Positions 8,969-18,039 are shown, counted from the stretch's first letter. The stretch: 64,000 nt of DNA from Mesoflavibacter sp. (GCA_017792345.1 CP051228.1:372001-436000), one strand, 5' to 3'. The notes: generated by a model from the sequence alone, not told the origin. Program-made: numbers and translations.

Positions 8969-9994
8969 ATGATCGGGGCAAGGTCCAGGGCGCCTGTCCG
9001 GCTGTTTCATTCCGATCGGGCAATTGCCGATCGCAATGACAGGGCCGGACACGCCCTGGCTTTCTCCGCCCTCGCCCTGTCCTTGTCGGCCCATTGGCTT
9101 GCCCTGTCGGTCAGCGACCCCGGCGGATCTCTGACCCTGGGTGCCGCGCCCTCGCTGAGAACAAGCATTCAGTTCGCCGCGCCAAGCGTTCCGGCGGAAC
9201 CGCTGCCGCCCGCGCCGCCGCGCGTGTCGCCCCATCCGGACCGTGTCGCAATCGAACGTCCCACCCCGATGCCACATTCCCCAATGCCGCAACCCAGCAT
9301 GACGGCGCCTCAAGTGCCGCACCCGATGGCCGATATGCCGCCCCCTGAGCCGGCCGCAGTCCCTGACGAGATCATGGAACCGACACCGCCCGTATTGAAG
9401 CCGGTGACCGAGACTGCACCGGAACCTGTCGAAGTCGCGGAAGTCGCGCCGACCCTGCCCCCCTTCCAGCCACAGGCGAAACCGGCGGAACCGCCCCGTC
9501 CCCAAACGGCCGCTCCCCAGACCGAGCCGGTCGCCGACATCCCGCAGCAAGCGACGGCCCCGGCGATCGAACAGACGCCGCCCGAATCCCAGGCAGCGGC
9601 GACCGAGACCGAACGCGCACCGGCCGAACCGGCACAGAGTGCGTCAGCCGAGACGACGCCTCAGACGGAACCCGAATCCACCGCCACCACAGGGGGCGCC
9701 CCATCGGCCGAACCGGTCCTGGTGACCGAGCCGAGATTCCGGACTCCGCCGACCCCGCCGACCTATCCCCCGGTCGCCAGACGCCGAAACGAGGAAGGGG
9801 TCGTCGTGTTGCGTGCCCTGGTCTCCCCCGGCGGCGACACCCAGCGTATCGAAGTCTGGCAAACGTCGGGCTTCTACCGCCTGGACGATGCGGCCCGCGC
9901 CGCCGTCGCGGATTGGCACTTCGAACCGGCCCGGCGCGCCGGTCTGGCCGTCGCATCCTGGGTCCAAGTACCCATCCGTTTCCAACTGGATTGA
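8969..9994 (+). CDS. tonB: TonB energy-transducing protein
   Basis: A 341-residue protein with a cytoplasmic basic N-terminus, one membrane anchor (about 26-48), a long Pro/Glu/Ala-rich periplasmic spacer (about 50-250) and the TonB C-terminal domain (about 255-341: PTYPPVARRRNEEGVVVLRA, ending VPIRFQLD). It transmits proton-motive force from ExbB/ExbD to outer-membrane receptors. Its place between hemP and the hemS-like gene suggests a heme-dedicated TonB. The spacer is longer than in E. coli TonB. Confidence 0.9.
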   Translation: MIGARSRAPVRLFHSDRAIADRNDRAGHALAFSALALSLSAHWLALSVSDPGGSLTLGAAPSLRTSIQFAAPSVPAEPLPPAPPRVSPHPDRVAIERPTPMPHSPMPQPSMTAPQVPHPMADMPPPEPAAVPDEIMEPTPPVLKPVTETAPEPVEVAEVAPTLPPFQPQAKPAEPPRPQTAAPQTEPVADIPQQATAPAIEQTPPESQAAATETERAPAEPAQSASAETTPQTEPESTATTGGAPSAEPVLVTEPRFRTPPTPPTYPPVARRRNEEGVVVLRALVSPGGDTQRIEVWQTSGFYRLDDAARAAVADWHFEPARRAGLAVASWVQVPIRFQLD

Positions 9995-10016
9995 TCCCTC
10001 CCCAAGGAGCCCTTTC

Positions 10017-11090
10017 ATGCCCGATACGCCTGAAATCTTCGAGCCGAACGATCTACTAAGCCGCTATAACGCGCTGAAGGCGGACAACCCCATGGTCCGT
10101 GCCCGCGACGCGGCCGCGCAATTGGGGGCCAGCGAAGGCGAGTTGGTCGCGGCACGCTGCGGCGCCGAAGTCATCCGCCTGAAAGGCCCGTTCAAGGAAC
10201 TGATCGCCTCCCTGCCGGAACTCGGCCGCGTCATGGTCCTGACCCGCAACGAGACGGTCGTCCATGAACGCAAGGGCGTCTTCGGCAATATCAGTCTGAA
10301 CGGACATGTCGGCGTTGTGCTGAACGAAACCATCGACCTGCGTCTGTTCCTGAAGTTCTGGGTGCACGGTTTCGCGGTGGAGGAAACGGTGCGCAGCGGC
10401 ACACGGCGCAGCCTGCAGTTCTTCGACCGGGCCGGCATGGCGGTTCACAAGGTCTATCTGCTGGAAGAAAGCGACGCCGCGCGTTTCGACGGCTTGATCG
10501 CGACCCATCGCGACGCGGACCAATCCCCCGGGATCGCCGTCAAACCCTATGGCGACGCGAAACCTGGCGCGACGGCGTCTGAAGTCGATCTGGACGCCTT
10601 CCGGGCCGAATGGGCCGGATTGCAGGATGTCCACGACTTCCATGGCCTGCTGCGCAAACACCGTCTGGACCGGCTTCAGGCCCTGCGTTTGGCGGAGGAA
10701 AGATTTGCCGCAGTCCTGCCCGTGACGGCCCTGCGATCGGCACTGGAAAAGGCCGCCGCGCGGGAGGTGCCGATCATGGTCTTCGCCGGGAACCGCGGCT
10801 GCATCCAGATCCATTCCGGCCCGGTTTCCAATATCCGCCCCATGGAAAACTGGGAAAACGTTCTGGACCCGGACTTCAATCTGCACGTCCGTTCCGACCG
10901 GTTGATGACCGCCTATGCCGTGCGCAAGCCGACGGTCGACGGCATCGTAACCGCCCTGGAATTCTACGATACCGACGGTGTCCATGTGGCGCAGCTGTTC
11001 GGGGTCCGCAAACCAGGCCAGCCGGAAAGCCCGGATTGGCGGCGCTTGGTCGAGGATGTCGAAGCCGAGCGGGACGAGGTCCCCGCATGA
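10017..11090 (+). CDS. hmuS: Hemin-degrading / heme-trafficking factor, HemS-like
   Basis: A 357-residue cytoplasmic protein made of two similar halves, as in HemS/ChuS/HmuS. Visible family patterns are the opening helix LLSRYNALKADNPMVRARDAAAQLGASEGELVAA, the repeated GRVMVLTRNETVVHERKG and REVPIMVFAGNRGCIQIHSGP strands, and GVRKPGQPESPDWRRLVEDV at the end. The family binds incoming heme and passes it on or opens the porphyrin ring. AAGGAG lies 7 bases before the ATG. Its stop overlaps the exbB start (ATGA). Confidence 0.92.
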   Translation: MPDTPEIFEPNDLLSRYNALKADNPMVRARDAAAQLGASEGELVAARCGAEVIRLKGPFKELIASLPELGRVMVLTRNETVVHERKGVFGNISLNGHVGVVLNETIDLRLFLKFWVHGFAVEETVRSGTRRSLQFFDRAGMAVHKVYLLEESDAARFDGLIATHRDADQSPGIAVKPYGDAKPGATASEVDLDAFRAEWAGLQDVHDFHGLLRKHRLDRLQALRLAEERFAAVLPVTALRSALEKAAAREVPIMVFAGNRGCIQIHSGPVSNIRPMENWENVLDPDFNLHVRSDRLMTAYAVRKPTVDGIVTALEFYDTDGVHVAQLFGVRKPGQPESPDWRRLVEDVEAERDEVPA

Positions 11091-11758
11091 TCGGACTTCC
11101 GGAAATGGACCCGGCGTTGCTGATGGAGCGTCTGGGCCCGGTCGGCATCCCTCTGGCGCTCTGTTCCGTCGTCGCTTTGGCTATCGTTCTGGACAAGACC
11201 GTCCGCGCCATCGCCGCGAAACGGATCGACATCGCCCGTCTGCGCGGCCTGGCAGAGGCGGCGCGGCGGGAGGGCCCATCCGTCCTGACCGCCGGTATCG
11301 GGCGCATGCCGGAACCGCTGCGCAGCGGGGCGGCGGTTCTAATGGACCCGCTGCATGACGGCAAGACGCAGCGCGAAGACGCTGCCTCGCAATGGCTGGA
11401 TCAGCAGCGGGCGAGCCTCAATCGCGGTGTCGGGCTGTTGCAATTGATCGCCGGGCTGGCCCCGATGCTGGGCCTGCTGGGGACCGTCATCGGCATGACC
11501 GTCGCCTTTCGCGACATCGCCGGGCACGACGGGCCCGTCCATCCGGCATTGCTGGCCGACGGGCTGTGGCAGGCGCTGCTGACGACCATCGTCGGCATGG
11601 CCATCGCCCTGCCCGCCACCGTCGCGGCCTGGCTCTTTCAGGCACTGACGGAGCGCCGGATCGCGCTGCTGGCATCGGCCCTGACCATCCTGTCGCTTTC
11701 CCTGGAGCGGCCGGCTGCCGCATCGCGCCCCCGTGCCCTGGCGGAGGCCGCCGAATGA
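11087..11758 (+). CDS. exbB: Biopolymer transport protein ExbB
   Basis: A 223-residue MotA/TolQ/ExbB-family proton-channel subunit with three membrane helices: about 17-38, then two closely spaced helices in LIAGLAPMLGLLGTVIGMTVAF and LLTTIVGMAIALPATVAAW. Together with ExbD it energises the TonB of this operon. The start codon overlaps the stop of the hemS-like gene and its stop overlaps the exbD start, both as ATGA, so translation is coupled. Confidence 0.93.
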   Translation: MIGLPEMDPALLMERLGPVGIPLALCSVVALAIVLDKTVRAIAAKRIDIARLRGLAEAARREGPSVLTAGIGRMPEPLRSGAAVLMDPLHDGKTQREDAASQWLDQQRASLNRGVGLLQLIAGLAPMLGLLGTVIGMTVAFRDIAGHDGPVHPALLADGLWQALLTTIVGMAIALPATVAAWLFQALTERRIALLASALTILSLSLERPAAASRPRALAEAAE

Positions 11759-12180
11759 TCCGCGCGACACAGCCGGACAGCGCCGCCGGGCCCCGCCTCG
11801 GCGCGGATCTGACCCCGTTGATCGACGTCCTGTTCATGCTGATCGTCTTCATGGTCCTGACGGCGAACAGCGCGCAATTGGCGATAGAGGCCGACCTGCC
11901 CAGCACGGAAGAGAACGGTCTGTCCCTGCCCAGCCCCGACGCCCCGCCGTTGACGGTGGCCATTCGCGCCGAGGGCAGCGCCTATTCCGTGGACAAGACC
12001 GATTATTCCGACTGGCAGAGCGCCCGCGCCGCCTTGCAATCCGCCCTGGATGCCGCGCCGGACAGGCCGGTGGTTCTGGCCGCCGAGCCCAACGCGCCCG
12101 TCCAGCGCCTGATCGATGCCATGGCCTATCTGCAACAGGCCGGCATCCCCGATGCCCAAATTCTTCTGGAAGCCCGATAA
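11755..12180 (+). CDS. exbD: Biopolymer transport protein ExbD
   Basis: A 141-residue protein with one N-terminal membrane helix carrying the essential aspartate (Asp24 in DLTPLIDVLFMLIVFMVL) and a periplasmic domain ending in AMAYLQQAGIPDAQILLEAR. It is the partner of ExbB in the TonB motor. ATGA overlap with exbB fixes the start; hmuT follows after 16 bases. Confidence 0.93.
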   Translation: MIRATQPDSAAGPRLGADLTPLIDVLFMLIVFMVLTANSAQLAIEADLPSTEENGLSLPSPDAPPLTVAIRAEGSAYSVDKTDYSDWQSARAALQSALDAAPDRPVVLAAEPNAPVQRLIDAMAYLQQAGIPDAQILLEAR

Positions 12181-12196
12181 GAAAGGCACGCCCATC

Positions 12197-13087
12197 ATGA
12201 CGTTATCCCGACGCGCCCTGCTGGCCGGTCTGGCCGCAACACCGCTGCTGCCCAGTCTCGCCGCCGCCCGCGATACCAGCCGCCTGGTATCCGTCGGCGG
12301 TTCGGTCACCGAAACCGTCTACTTCCTGAGCCAGGACTCCCGGCTGATCGGCGCCGACACGACATCGCTCTATCCCGCCGCCGCCTTCGACCTGCCCAAG
12401 GTCGGCTATATGCGCAACCTGTCGGTCGAAGGGGTCCTGTCGCTCGACCCCAGCCTGATGTTGGCGGTCGAAGGGTCCGGCCCGCCGAACGCGCTGGACA
12501 GTCTGCGCGCGGCCGGGCTGGATTTGGTGATGGTTCCTGAAGCCCGCGACATCGACGGCGTGGTCCGCAAGATCGAGCTGGTGGCCGACGTCCTGGGCGT
12601 CCCGGACAAGGGCAACACACTGATCCGCGATGTCGAAATCCGGGCGAAGACGGTATCCGATGCCGTCTCCAGCCTGACGAAGACGCCGCGTGTGCTGTTC
12701 CTGTTGGACTTCCGCGAGGGATCGCTGATGGCGGCCGGACGCGGCACGGCGGCGGAGGCGATCATCGCCTTGGCGGGCGGCCAATTGGTGTTCGACGAGT
12801 TCTACGGCTACAAACCGATTTCGACCGAAAGCGCGCTGGGTGCCGATTGCGATGTGATCCTGATGATGGATCAGACGGTCGAGCGTCTGGGCGGCCCGAC
12901 CGCCGTTCTGGAGCTGGGGCCGCTGCAGCCCTTGCGCGCCGCGCAGGAAGGCCGCCTGATTTCAATGGACGGCCTGCTGATGCTGGGTTTCGGTCCGCGC
13001 ACGCCGGATGCGATGGTCGAACTGGCCGGGCGCCTGCACGGTCCGGACGCCCTGTCGGTCGATCTGCCCGCCCTGACCCCGGCATGA
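12197..13087 (+). CDS. hmuT: Heme ABC transporter periplasmic binding protein HmuT
   Basis: A 296-residue class III binding protein. The N-terminus MTLSRRALLAGLAATPLLP carries twin arginines before a short hydrophobic stretch and may use Tat rather than Sec. The mature part begins RLVSVGGSVTETVYFLS and contains LPKVGYMRNLSVEGVLSLDPSLML, the standard HmuT/HemT pattern. It collects heme delivered by the receptor and hands it to HmuUV. Its stop overlaps the hmuU start (ATGA). Confidence 0.92.
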   Translation: MTLSRRALLAGLAATPLLPSLAAARDTSRLVSVGGSVTETVYFLSQDSRLIGADTTSLYPAAAFDLPKVGYMRNLSVEGVLSLDPSLMLAVEGSGPPNALDSLRAAGLDLVMVPEARDIDGVVRKIELVADVLGVPDKGNTLIRDVEIRAKTVSDAVSSLTKTPRVLFLLDFREGSLMAAGRGTAAEAIIALAGGQLVFDEFYGYKPISTESALGADCDVILMMDQTVERLGGPTAVLELGPLQPLRAAQEGRLISMDGLLMLGFGPRTPDAMVELAGRLHGPDALSVDLPALTPA

Positions 13088-14139
13088 CGGCCTCCGCAAT
13101 TCTCGATCCGGGCCTGCGGGCCCGGCGGCGGGCGGCGCTGTTGATGGCGTTGTCCGGCGCGGCGGCAGTCACCGCCATCGTCTGCCTGTCCATCGGCGCC
13201 TATTCCGTGCCACCGCTCAGCGTGTTGGAAGCCGTCTTCCTGGGCGGGGACAGCCGCGCCGATCTGGTCATCGCCCAGGTCCGCCTGCCGCGCATCGTCT
13301 TCGGCCTGCTGGTCGGCGCGGCCTTGGGCGGCAGCGGGGCGGCCCTGCAGGTCCTGTTCCGAAACCCACTGGCCGATCCGGGCCTGATCGGGATTTCCTC
13401 CGGCGCGGCCCTGGGGGCGGTGACCGCCATCGTCCTGGGCGGATCGCTGGCCCCGGCCGTCATGGCGGTGCTGTCGATCTATGCCATCCCCTGCGCCGCC
13501 TTCATCGGGGCCGGCCTGGCGACCCTGGCCATCGTCACCATCGGCAACCGGCGCGGCAAGGTGGATGTCGCCCTGATGCTGCTGGCCGGGATCGCCATCA
13601 ACGCCATCGCCCAATCGGGCATCGGCGGCCTGTCCTTCATCGCCGACGATCAGCAATTACGAACCCTGACCTTCTGGACCCTGGGCAGCCTGGCCATCGC
13701 GGGCTGGGACGCGCTGCCGATGATCGCGGTCTGCGTGCTGGTCCCGATGGCACTGATCGCCTCCCAGGCAGGCGCCCTCAACCGCTTCATGCTGGGCGAA
13801 GTCGAGGCGGCGCATCTGGGTCTCAACGTCAAACGCCTGAAGCGCATGATCATCTTGTCGGTCGCGCTGTCGGTCGGGGCGGCGGTCTCCTTCTCCGGCG
13901 CGATCAATTTCGTCGGCCTGGTGGTCCCGCATGTGGTGCGGATCTTCGCCGGGGCGGACAACCGCATCGTCGTCCCCGGCTCCATGCTGTTCGGCGCGAT
14001 CCTGACCGTGCTGGCCGATCTGGCGGCCCGCATGGCCGTCATCCCGGCCGAACTGCCGGTCGGGCTGGTCATGGGGGCGGTCGGCGGGCCGTTCTTCCTG
14101 TGGCTTCTGCTGCGCACGCAATGGAGGCGGACGCTATGA
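13084..14139 (+). CDS. hmuU: Heme ABC transporter permease HmuU
   Basis: A 351-residue FecCD/BtuC-family permease with about ten membrane helices. Family landmarks are RLPRIVFGLLVGAALGGSGAALQ, NPLADPGLIGISSGAALG, and near the end FVGLVVPHVVRIFAG, the loop that meets the ATPase. It forms the inner-membrane heme channel with HmuV. The start overlaps the hmuT stop, and the stop overlaps the hmuV start. Confidence 0.93.
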   Translation: MTASAILDPGLRARRRAALLMALSGAAAVTAIVCLSIGAYSVPPLSVLEAVFLGGDSRADLVIAQVRLPRIVFGLLVGAALGGSGAALQVLFRNPLADPGLIGISSGAALGAVTAIVLGGSLAPAVMAVLSIYAIPCAAFIGAGLATLAIVTIGNRRGKVDVALMLLAGIAINAIAQSGIGGLSFIADDQQLRTLTFWTLGSLAIAGWDALPMIAVCVLVPMALIASQAGALNRFMLGEVEAAHLGLNVKRLKRMIILSVALSVGAAVSFSGAINFVGLVVPHVVRIFAGADNRIVVPGSMLFGAILTVLADLAARMAVIPAELPVGLVMGAVGGPFFLWLLLRTQWRRTL

Positions 14140-14906
14140 TGGAACTGCGCGACATTCACGTCCTGCGCGGCGGCGCCCGCGTACTGCACGGCATCGACCT
14201 GACCGTGAACCCCGGCGAAATCGTCGCCCTGGTCGGTCCCAACGGTGCCGGCAAGTCGACGGCGCTGGGGGTGCTGGCGGGCGATGTCCGGCCGGTCCTC
14301 GGCAGCGCCAGCCTGAACGGGCGCGATGTGGCGGACATGCCGATGACGGAACAGGCGACCCTGCGCGCCGTCATGCGCCAGAGCATCGATATCCCCTTCG
14401 CCTTCTCGGTGACGGAGATCGTCGAGATGGGCCTGTTGATGCGCAGCGGCGACCGCACCGCCCGCGACATCATCGAACGCGCGCTTGCCCGATGCGGCCT
14501 GCGCGATCTGGCGCACCGCCCGATCACGCAACTGTCCGGCGGCGAGCGGCAACGCGTTTCCCTGGCCCGCGCGCTGATCCAGATCGAATCCAGCCCGGCC
14601 TATGGCGAGCCGCGATTCCTGCTGCTGGACGAGCCGACGGCCAGCCTGGACCTAACCCATCAGGCGGCGATCCTGCATACGGTGCGCGATCTGGCGGCGG
14701 AGGGGATCGGCGTCCTGGCCGTGCTGCACGACCTGAACCTGGCCGTCGTCATGGCCGACCGGGTCGCGGTGCTGTCCAAAGGGGTCAAGGTCGCCGACGG
14801 CCCGCCGGGCGAGGTGGTCACGGCCGAGAGGGTCTCCGCCGTCTACGACACCAAGATCGAGATCGTCGAGACCAACGGCCGCCGCCTGGTCGCCATCGGC
14901 ACCTGA
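14136..14906 (+). CDS. hmuV: Heme ABC transporter ATP-binding protein HmuV
   Basis: A 256-residue ATPase: Walker A GPNGAGKST (about 32-40), signature LSGGERQRVSLARAL, Walker B FLLLDEPTASLD, switch histidine in VLHDLNLA. It powers HmuU. Two adjacent ATG codons (14136 and 14139) are possible; the first overlaps the hmuU stop. It is the last gene of the heme operon; the next gene starts about 95 bases on and has an unrelated role. Confidence 0.93.
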   Translation: MMELRDIHVLRGGARVLHGIDLTVNPGEIVALVGPNGAGKSTALGVLAGDVRPVLGSASLNGRDVADMPMTEQATLRAVMRQSIDIPFAFSVTEIVEMGLLMRSGDRTARDIIERALARCGLRDLAHRPITQLSGGERQRVSLARALIQIESSPAYGEPRFLLLDEPTASLDLTHQAAILHTVRDLAAEGIGVLAVLHDLNLAVVMADRVAVLSKGVKVADGPPGEVVTAERVSAVYDTKIEIVETNGRRLVAIGT

Positions 14907-15001
14907 CGGGCCGTGCGGGGGCTTTCGCTCCCGCCGGACGCCTCCTACACTCCGCGCCCCAACGGGGCATCCCGAACGCGGAAGGACGAGGCGACGTGAC
15001 C

Positions 15002-16297
15002 ATGAAACCGGCCCTGGACGAGACCCACGATCCAACCCGCAAGAGCTGGGTCGCGGCGGCGAACGACCCGGCCTGCGACTTCCCGATCCAGAACCTGCCC
15101 TATGGCGTGTTCGAACGGGACGGTGACGCCCGTCCCGGCATCGCCATCGGCGACCGGGTGCTGGACCTGCGCGCGCTGGCCCGGCGCGGGCTGCTTCCCG
15201 TCCCGGCGGAGATGTTTGAGGCACCGTCGCTCAACCGCTTCATGGCACAGGGCCCGAACCTGTGGCGCAAGACGCGCCGCCTGCTGTCCGATCTGCTGGA
15301 CAGCGGCAATCCGGTCCTGCGCGACGACACCGCGACGCGGGCGGAGGTGCTGCATCCTCTCGCCGATGTGCGGCTGCGTCTGCCTTTCGACGTCGCCGAA
15401 TACACCGATTTCTACGCCTCGCGCGAACACGCGACCAATGTCGGCACCATGTTCCGCGATCCGAAGAACGCGCTGATGCCGAACTGGCTGCACATCCCGA
15501 TCGGCTATAACGGCAGGGCCAGCACCGTCGTGGTCAGCGGCACCGATATCCGACGACCCCGAGGGCAGTTGAAATCCCCGGACCGCGAGGCGCCGACCTT
15601 CGTTCCGACCGCCAAACTGGATATCGAGCTGGAAATCGGCGCCGTGATCGGCACGCCAAACGCCATGGGCACGCCCGTCACGACCGCGCAGGCCGAGGCG
15701 ATGATCTTCGGCTATGTCCTGCTGAACGATTGGAGCGCGCGCGACATCCAGGTCTGGGAATACCAGCCGCTGGGCCCGTTCCAGGCCAAGGTCTTCGGCA
15801 CCACGATCTCGCCCTGGATCGTAACCTCCGACGCGCTGGCCCCGTTCCGGGTCGACGGCCCGGCTCAGGCCCCCGCGCCCCTGCCTTATCTGCGGCAGGA
15901 CGAGCCGCGCAATATCGACATCGCCCTCAGCGCCGCCCTGACCCCGGCCGGCGGGCCGGAAACCGTCCTCAGCCGCACCAATTTCCGCCACATGTACTGG
16001 TCCAGCGCCCAACAGCTCACCCACCACGCATCGGGCGGCTGCGCCATGCGGACGGGCGACCTGCTCGGCTCCGGCACGATCAGCGGCCCGACCCGCGACA
16101 GTTGCGGCAGCCTGTTGGAACTGACCTGGAACGGCCGCGACCCAATCCCCCTCGAAGGCGGCGGAACGCGGACCTTCATCGAAGACGGCGACACCCTAAC
16201 CCTGCGCGGCCACGCCCTAGGCAACGGCTACCGGGTGGGTTTCGGGGCATGCGCGGGGGCGGTTTTGCCGGCCGCGACGCATAGGGCGCGTCGCTGA
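15002..16297 (+). CDS. fahA: Fumarylacetoacetase
   Basis: A 431-residue two-domain enzyme. The N-terminal SH3-like part begins KSWVAAANDPACDFPIQNLPYGVF; the C-terminal hydrolase part contains DFYASREHATNVGTMFR and DIELEIGAVIG, which supply metal ligands, and NDWSARDIQVWEYQPLGPF. It splits 4-fumarylacetoacetate to fumarate and acetoacetate, the last step of tyrosine and homogentisate breakdown. Length and motifs match the family well. No homogentisate dioxygenase lies beside it. The ATG follows GAAGGACGAGG; a GTG two codons upstream is possible. Confidence 0.92.
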   Translation: MKPALDETHDPTRKSWVAAANDPACDFPIQNLPYGVFERDGDARPGIAIGDRVLDLRALARRGLLPVPAEMFEAPSLNRFMAQGPNLWRKTRRLLSDLLDSGNPVLRDDTATRAEVLHPLADVRLRLPFDVAEYTDFYASREHATNVGTMFRDPKNALMPNWLHIPIGYNGRASTVVVSGTDIRRPRGQLKSPDREAPTFVPTAKLDIELEIGAVIGTPNAMGTPVTTAQAEAMIFGYVLLNDWSARDIQVWEYQPLGPFQAKVFGTTISPWIVTSDALAPFRVDGPAQAPAPLPYLRQDEPRNIDIALSAALTPAGGPETVLSRTNFRHMYWSSAQQLTHHASGGCAMRTGDLLGSGTISGPTRDSCGSLLELTWNGRDPIPLEGGGTRTFIEDGDTLTLRGHALGNGYRVGFGACAGAVLPAATHRARR

Positions 16298-16332
16298 CCG
16301 GAAGTTCCGGTTCTGACCCGGAACGGACAACC

Positions 16333-17112
16333 TCAATGAGCTCTTGCGTTCCGGATCTCTTCGAGCGCAAGTTCGCCAAACATATGAACCGTCAGATAGT
16401 CAGCGATGATTTGTGCGTGAAAATAGACTTGTGGACTCTCCTCGTGGAACGAATGCCCCATCAGCGGCGCAAACCGCTTAAGTTGGTTTTGTTCCACCGA
16501 TAGCCTCTCGTACTCCTCAAGGTCTCCTGCGAATAGCGCATTCATCCGTTCTTGTTCGAGTTGCTGGTAGCTTTCCACATTTCCATTAGTCACATAGTAA
16601 GGGGCGATATAAAGCGGTATGCGGTGAGCCAGTGAGTGACGAAACTCTTCGAGATGATCGAACCACGGATCAGTTTTTTCCAACTGCTCGCGTAGACCAT
16701 CTGAAACGCACTCACGCACTCGTCTATTGTTACGACGCATACCAATGTCGCGGCGATCGAGTTTTTCCCCATTCGGCCTTGTGATCGGTCGTTCTAAGAC
16801 GAGCATCCACGCCAAGTTATCGAAGCATCCAAAGACATTTGTATAGAATGCGTGGAGAGCCATCATGGCCATCTGGATATGGTCGTCTCCCGGTAGGCCG
16901 TGTGAGTCGGGCGAAAGTCTTTCAAAGACTGTATCAATGGCGAACTTGAGCATCTTTAGGCGGCGCAAGTATCCATTTTGCGCGAACTCTTTCGATCGAT
17001 CCAGTTTGAACTCAAACTGGACCGTCGCGAGCAACAAGTCATTGTGCTTCTCACGCAAGCGATGAAGTTCCTCCCGCATATGCTGAAGTTGTTCGTCTGT
17101 GTAGATGCTCAT
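16333..17112 (-). CDS. HEPN-like hypothetical protein
   Basis: A 259-residue all-helical soluble protein. The stretch LHAFYTNVFGCFDNLAWMLV (residues about 86-105) and EFRHSLAHRIPLYIAPYY (about 156-173) resemble HEPN-type helices; Arg158 and His163 form an R-x4-H motif, the catalytic signature of HEPN ribonucleases. I do not recognise the exact family. Base and codon use are less GC-rich than in neighbours, suggesting acquisition. No MNT nucleotidyltransferase or other partner is adjacent. The start at 17112 follows a GGGGAGGCG site; an upstream in-frame extension has no support. Confidence 0.6.
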   Translation of the reverse strand: MSIYTDEQLQHMREELHRLREKHNDLLLATVQFEFKLDRSKEFAQNGYLRRLKMLKFAIDTVFERLSPDSHGLPGDDHIQMAMMALHAFYTNVFGCFDNLAWMLVLERPITRPNGEKLDRRDIGMRRNNRRVRECVSDGLREQLEKTDPWFDHLEEFRHSLAHRIPLYIAPYYVTNGNVESYQQLEQERMNALFAGDLEEYERLSVEQNQLKRFAPLMGHSFHEESPQVYFHAQIIADYLTVHMFGELALEEIRNARAH

Positions 17113-17448
17113 TTCGCCTCCCCCGTCTTCTAAAATTGACCGTGAGGTGACGCGGCGAATGCGTCGCCAACATAATACGTAACATTCGGGATTGGTGGGG
17201 TGAGAAAACGCCGGTGCATATCTCCGGTGTGGACTGTCCGACACGTTCCGTCCGTCCCGATTCATGGTGTAGCCCACTGGGTAACCAAGGATGACCGCTC
17301 CTGGCTAGCTCGCGACATCCTTCTGCCCGTCATCCGGGCCAAGACCGGGGTCCGGAGGACTGGGAAAGGACGTGCCGACGGTCTGCGGCCCTGCCGCGGA
17401 TCAATACTCTTGACGGGGATTGGGACGTCTCCGCCTCCCCTCGAACAA
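17113..17448. other. Intergenic region without recognised gene
   Basis: 336 bases between the HEPN-like gene (start at 17112, read leftward) and the end of the DUF1772 gene. It must hold the promoter of the HEPN-like gene. A short plus-strand frame across it (17200-17502) has no family resemblance and runs into the DUF1772 gene, so I do not call it. No tRNA, strong terminator or repeat is seen. Confidence 0.5.
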
Positions 17449-17982
17449 TCACCGGCCGGAGCGGGCCCAGACCAGAACCAGCGTGAAGAGACAGGCCGAT
17501 AGCAGTGCGGCACCGGTTCTTACATGGTTCCAGAAAGTCCAATCCTCCAGAACTTGCGCCCAGATTTGCAAATCGTGCTGTGTTCCCGGGACCGCGCCGG
17601 CAAGGGCCTCGTTCATCGGCACATTGAATGCCGAGGTAATCCCGACACATCCGATCAGGAAAACGCCTCCCGCACACAATTGCACCATGCCGATTGGCCC
17701 TTGCCGCCGCGTTAATGCGACAACGACCGACGCAAGACACATCACGGTCGTCCCCCAGAAAGCGATCATGAAGCTGGGGGTGTAGACAGTTCGATTGAGG
17801 GCGTTCATGACGTCGATGCCGCGATCGGCCGCGACCTGTCCAAGGGCCGGCATGACAAAGGACGAGAAGGCGAAGAAAATGCCCGCCACCAGACCGCTTC
17901 CAATGGCGGCGGCAAAAGCCAGAATGTCGAACGGCCGAAAGCGGAACATGGACGGCGCACCCCAAATGAGAGACAAACTCAT
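17449..17982 (-). CDS. DUF1772 (anthrone-oxygenase-like) membrane protein
   Basis: A 177-residue integral membrane protein with four predicted helices (about 20-42, 69-88, 95-115, 155-172). It carries the family patterns GLVAGIFFAFSSFVMPAL and FNVPMNEALA, the latter a hallmark of DUF1772. Relatives include anthrone oxygenases, but most have no assigned role. Two starts are possible, the ATG at 17982 or one at 17949 giving MFRFRPFD; the promoter at 17992-18020 lies so close to 17982 that the second may be the true start. Confidence 0.8.
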   Translation of the reverse strand: MSLSLIWGAPSMFRFRPFDILAFAAAIGSGLVAGIFFAFSSFVMPALGQVAADRGIDVMNALNRTVYTPSFMIAFWGTTVMCLASVVVALTRRQGPIGMVQLCAGGVFLIGCVGITSAFNVPMNEALAGAVPGTQHDLQIWAQVLEDWTFWNHVRTGAALLSACLFTLVLVWARSGR

Positions 17983-17987
17983 ATTTA

Positions 17988-18020
17988 AAATGTGATACTA
18001 TCTCGCATTTTGACTGTCAA
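17988..18020 (-). promoter_or_regulatory. Promoter with overlapping inverted repeat before the DUF1772 gene
   Basis: On the minus strand TTGACA (18015-18020) is followed after 17 bases by TATCAC (17992-17997). An inverted repeat, AAATGTGA (17988-17995) and TCGCATTT (18003-18010), matches at seven of eight positions and covers the -10 box and spacer, as an operator would. The cognate regulator is not known; the neighbouring LysR gene is one candidate, though the dyad is not a classic T-N11-A site. Transcription would begin very near 17982. Confidence 0.4.
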
Positions 18021-18039
18021 GAATTCGGGCCTCCGACGT

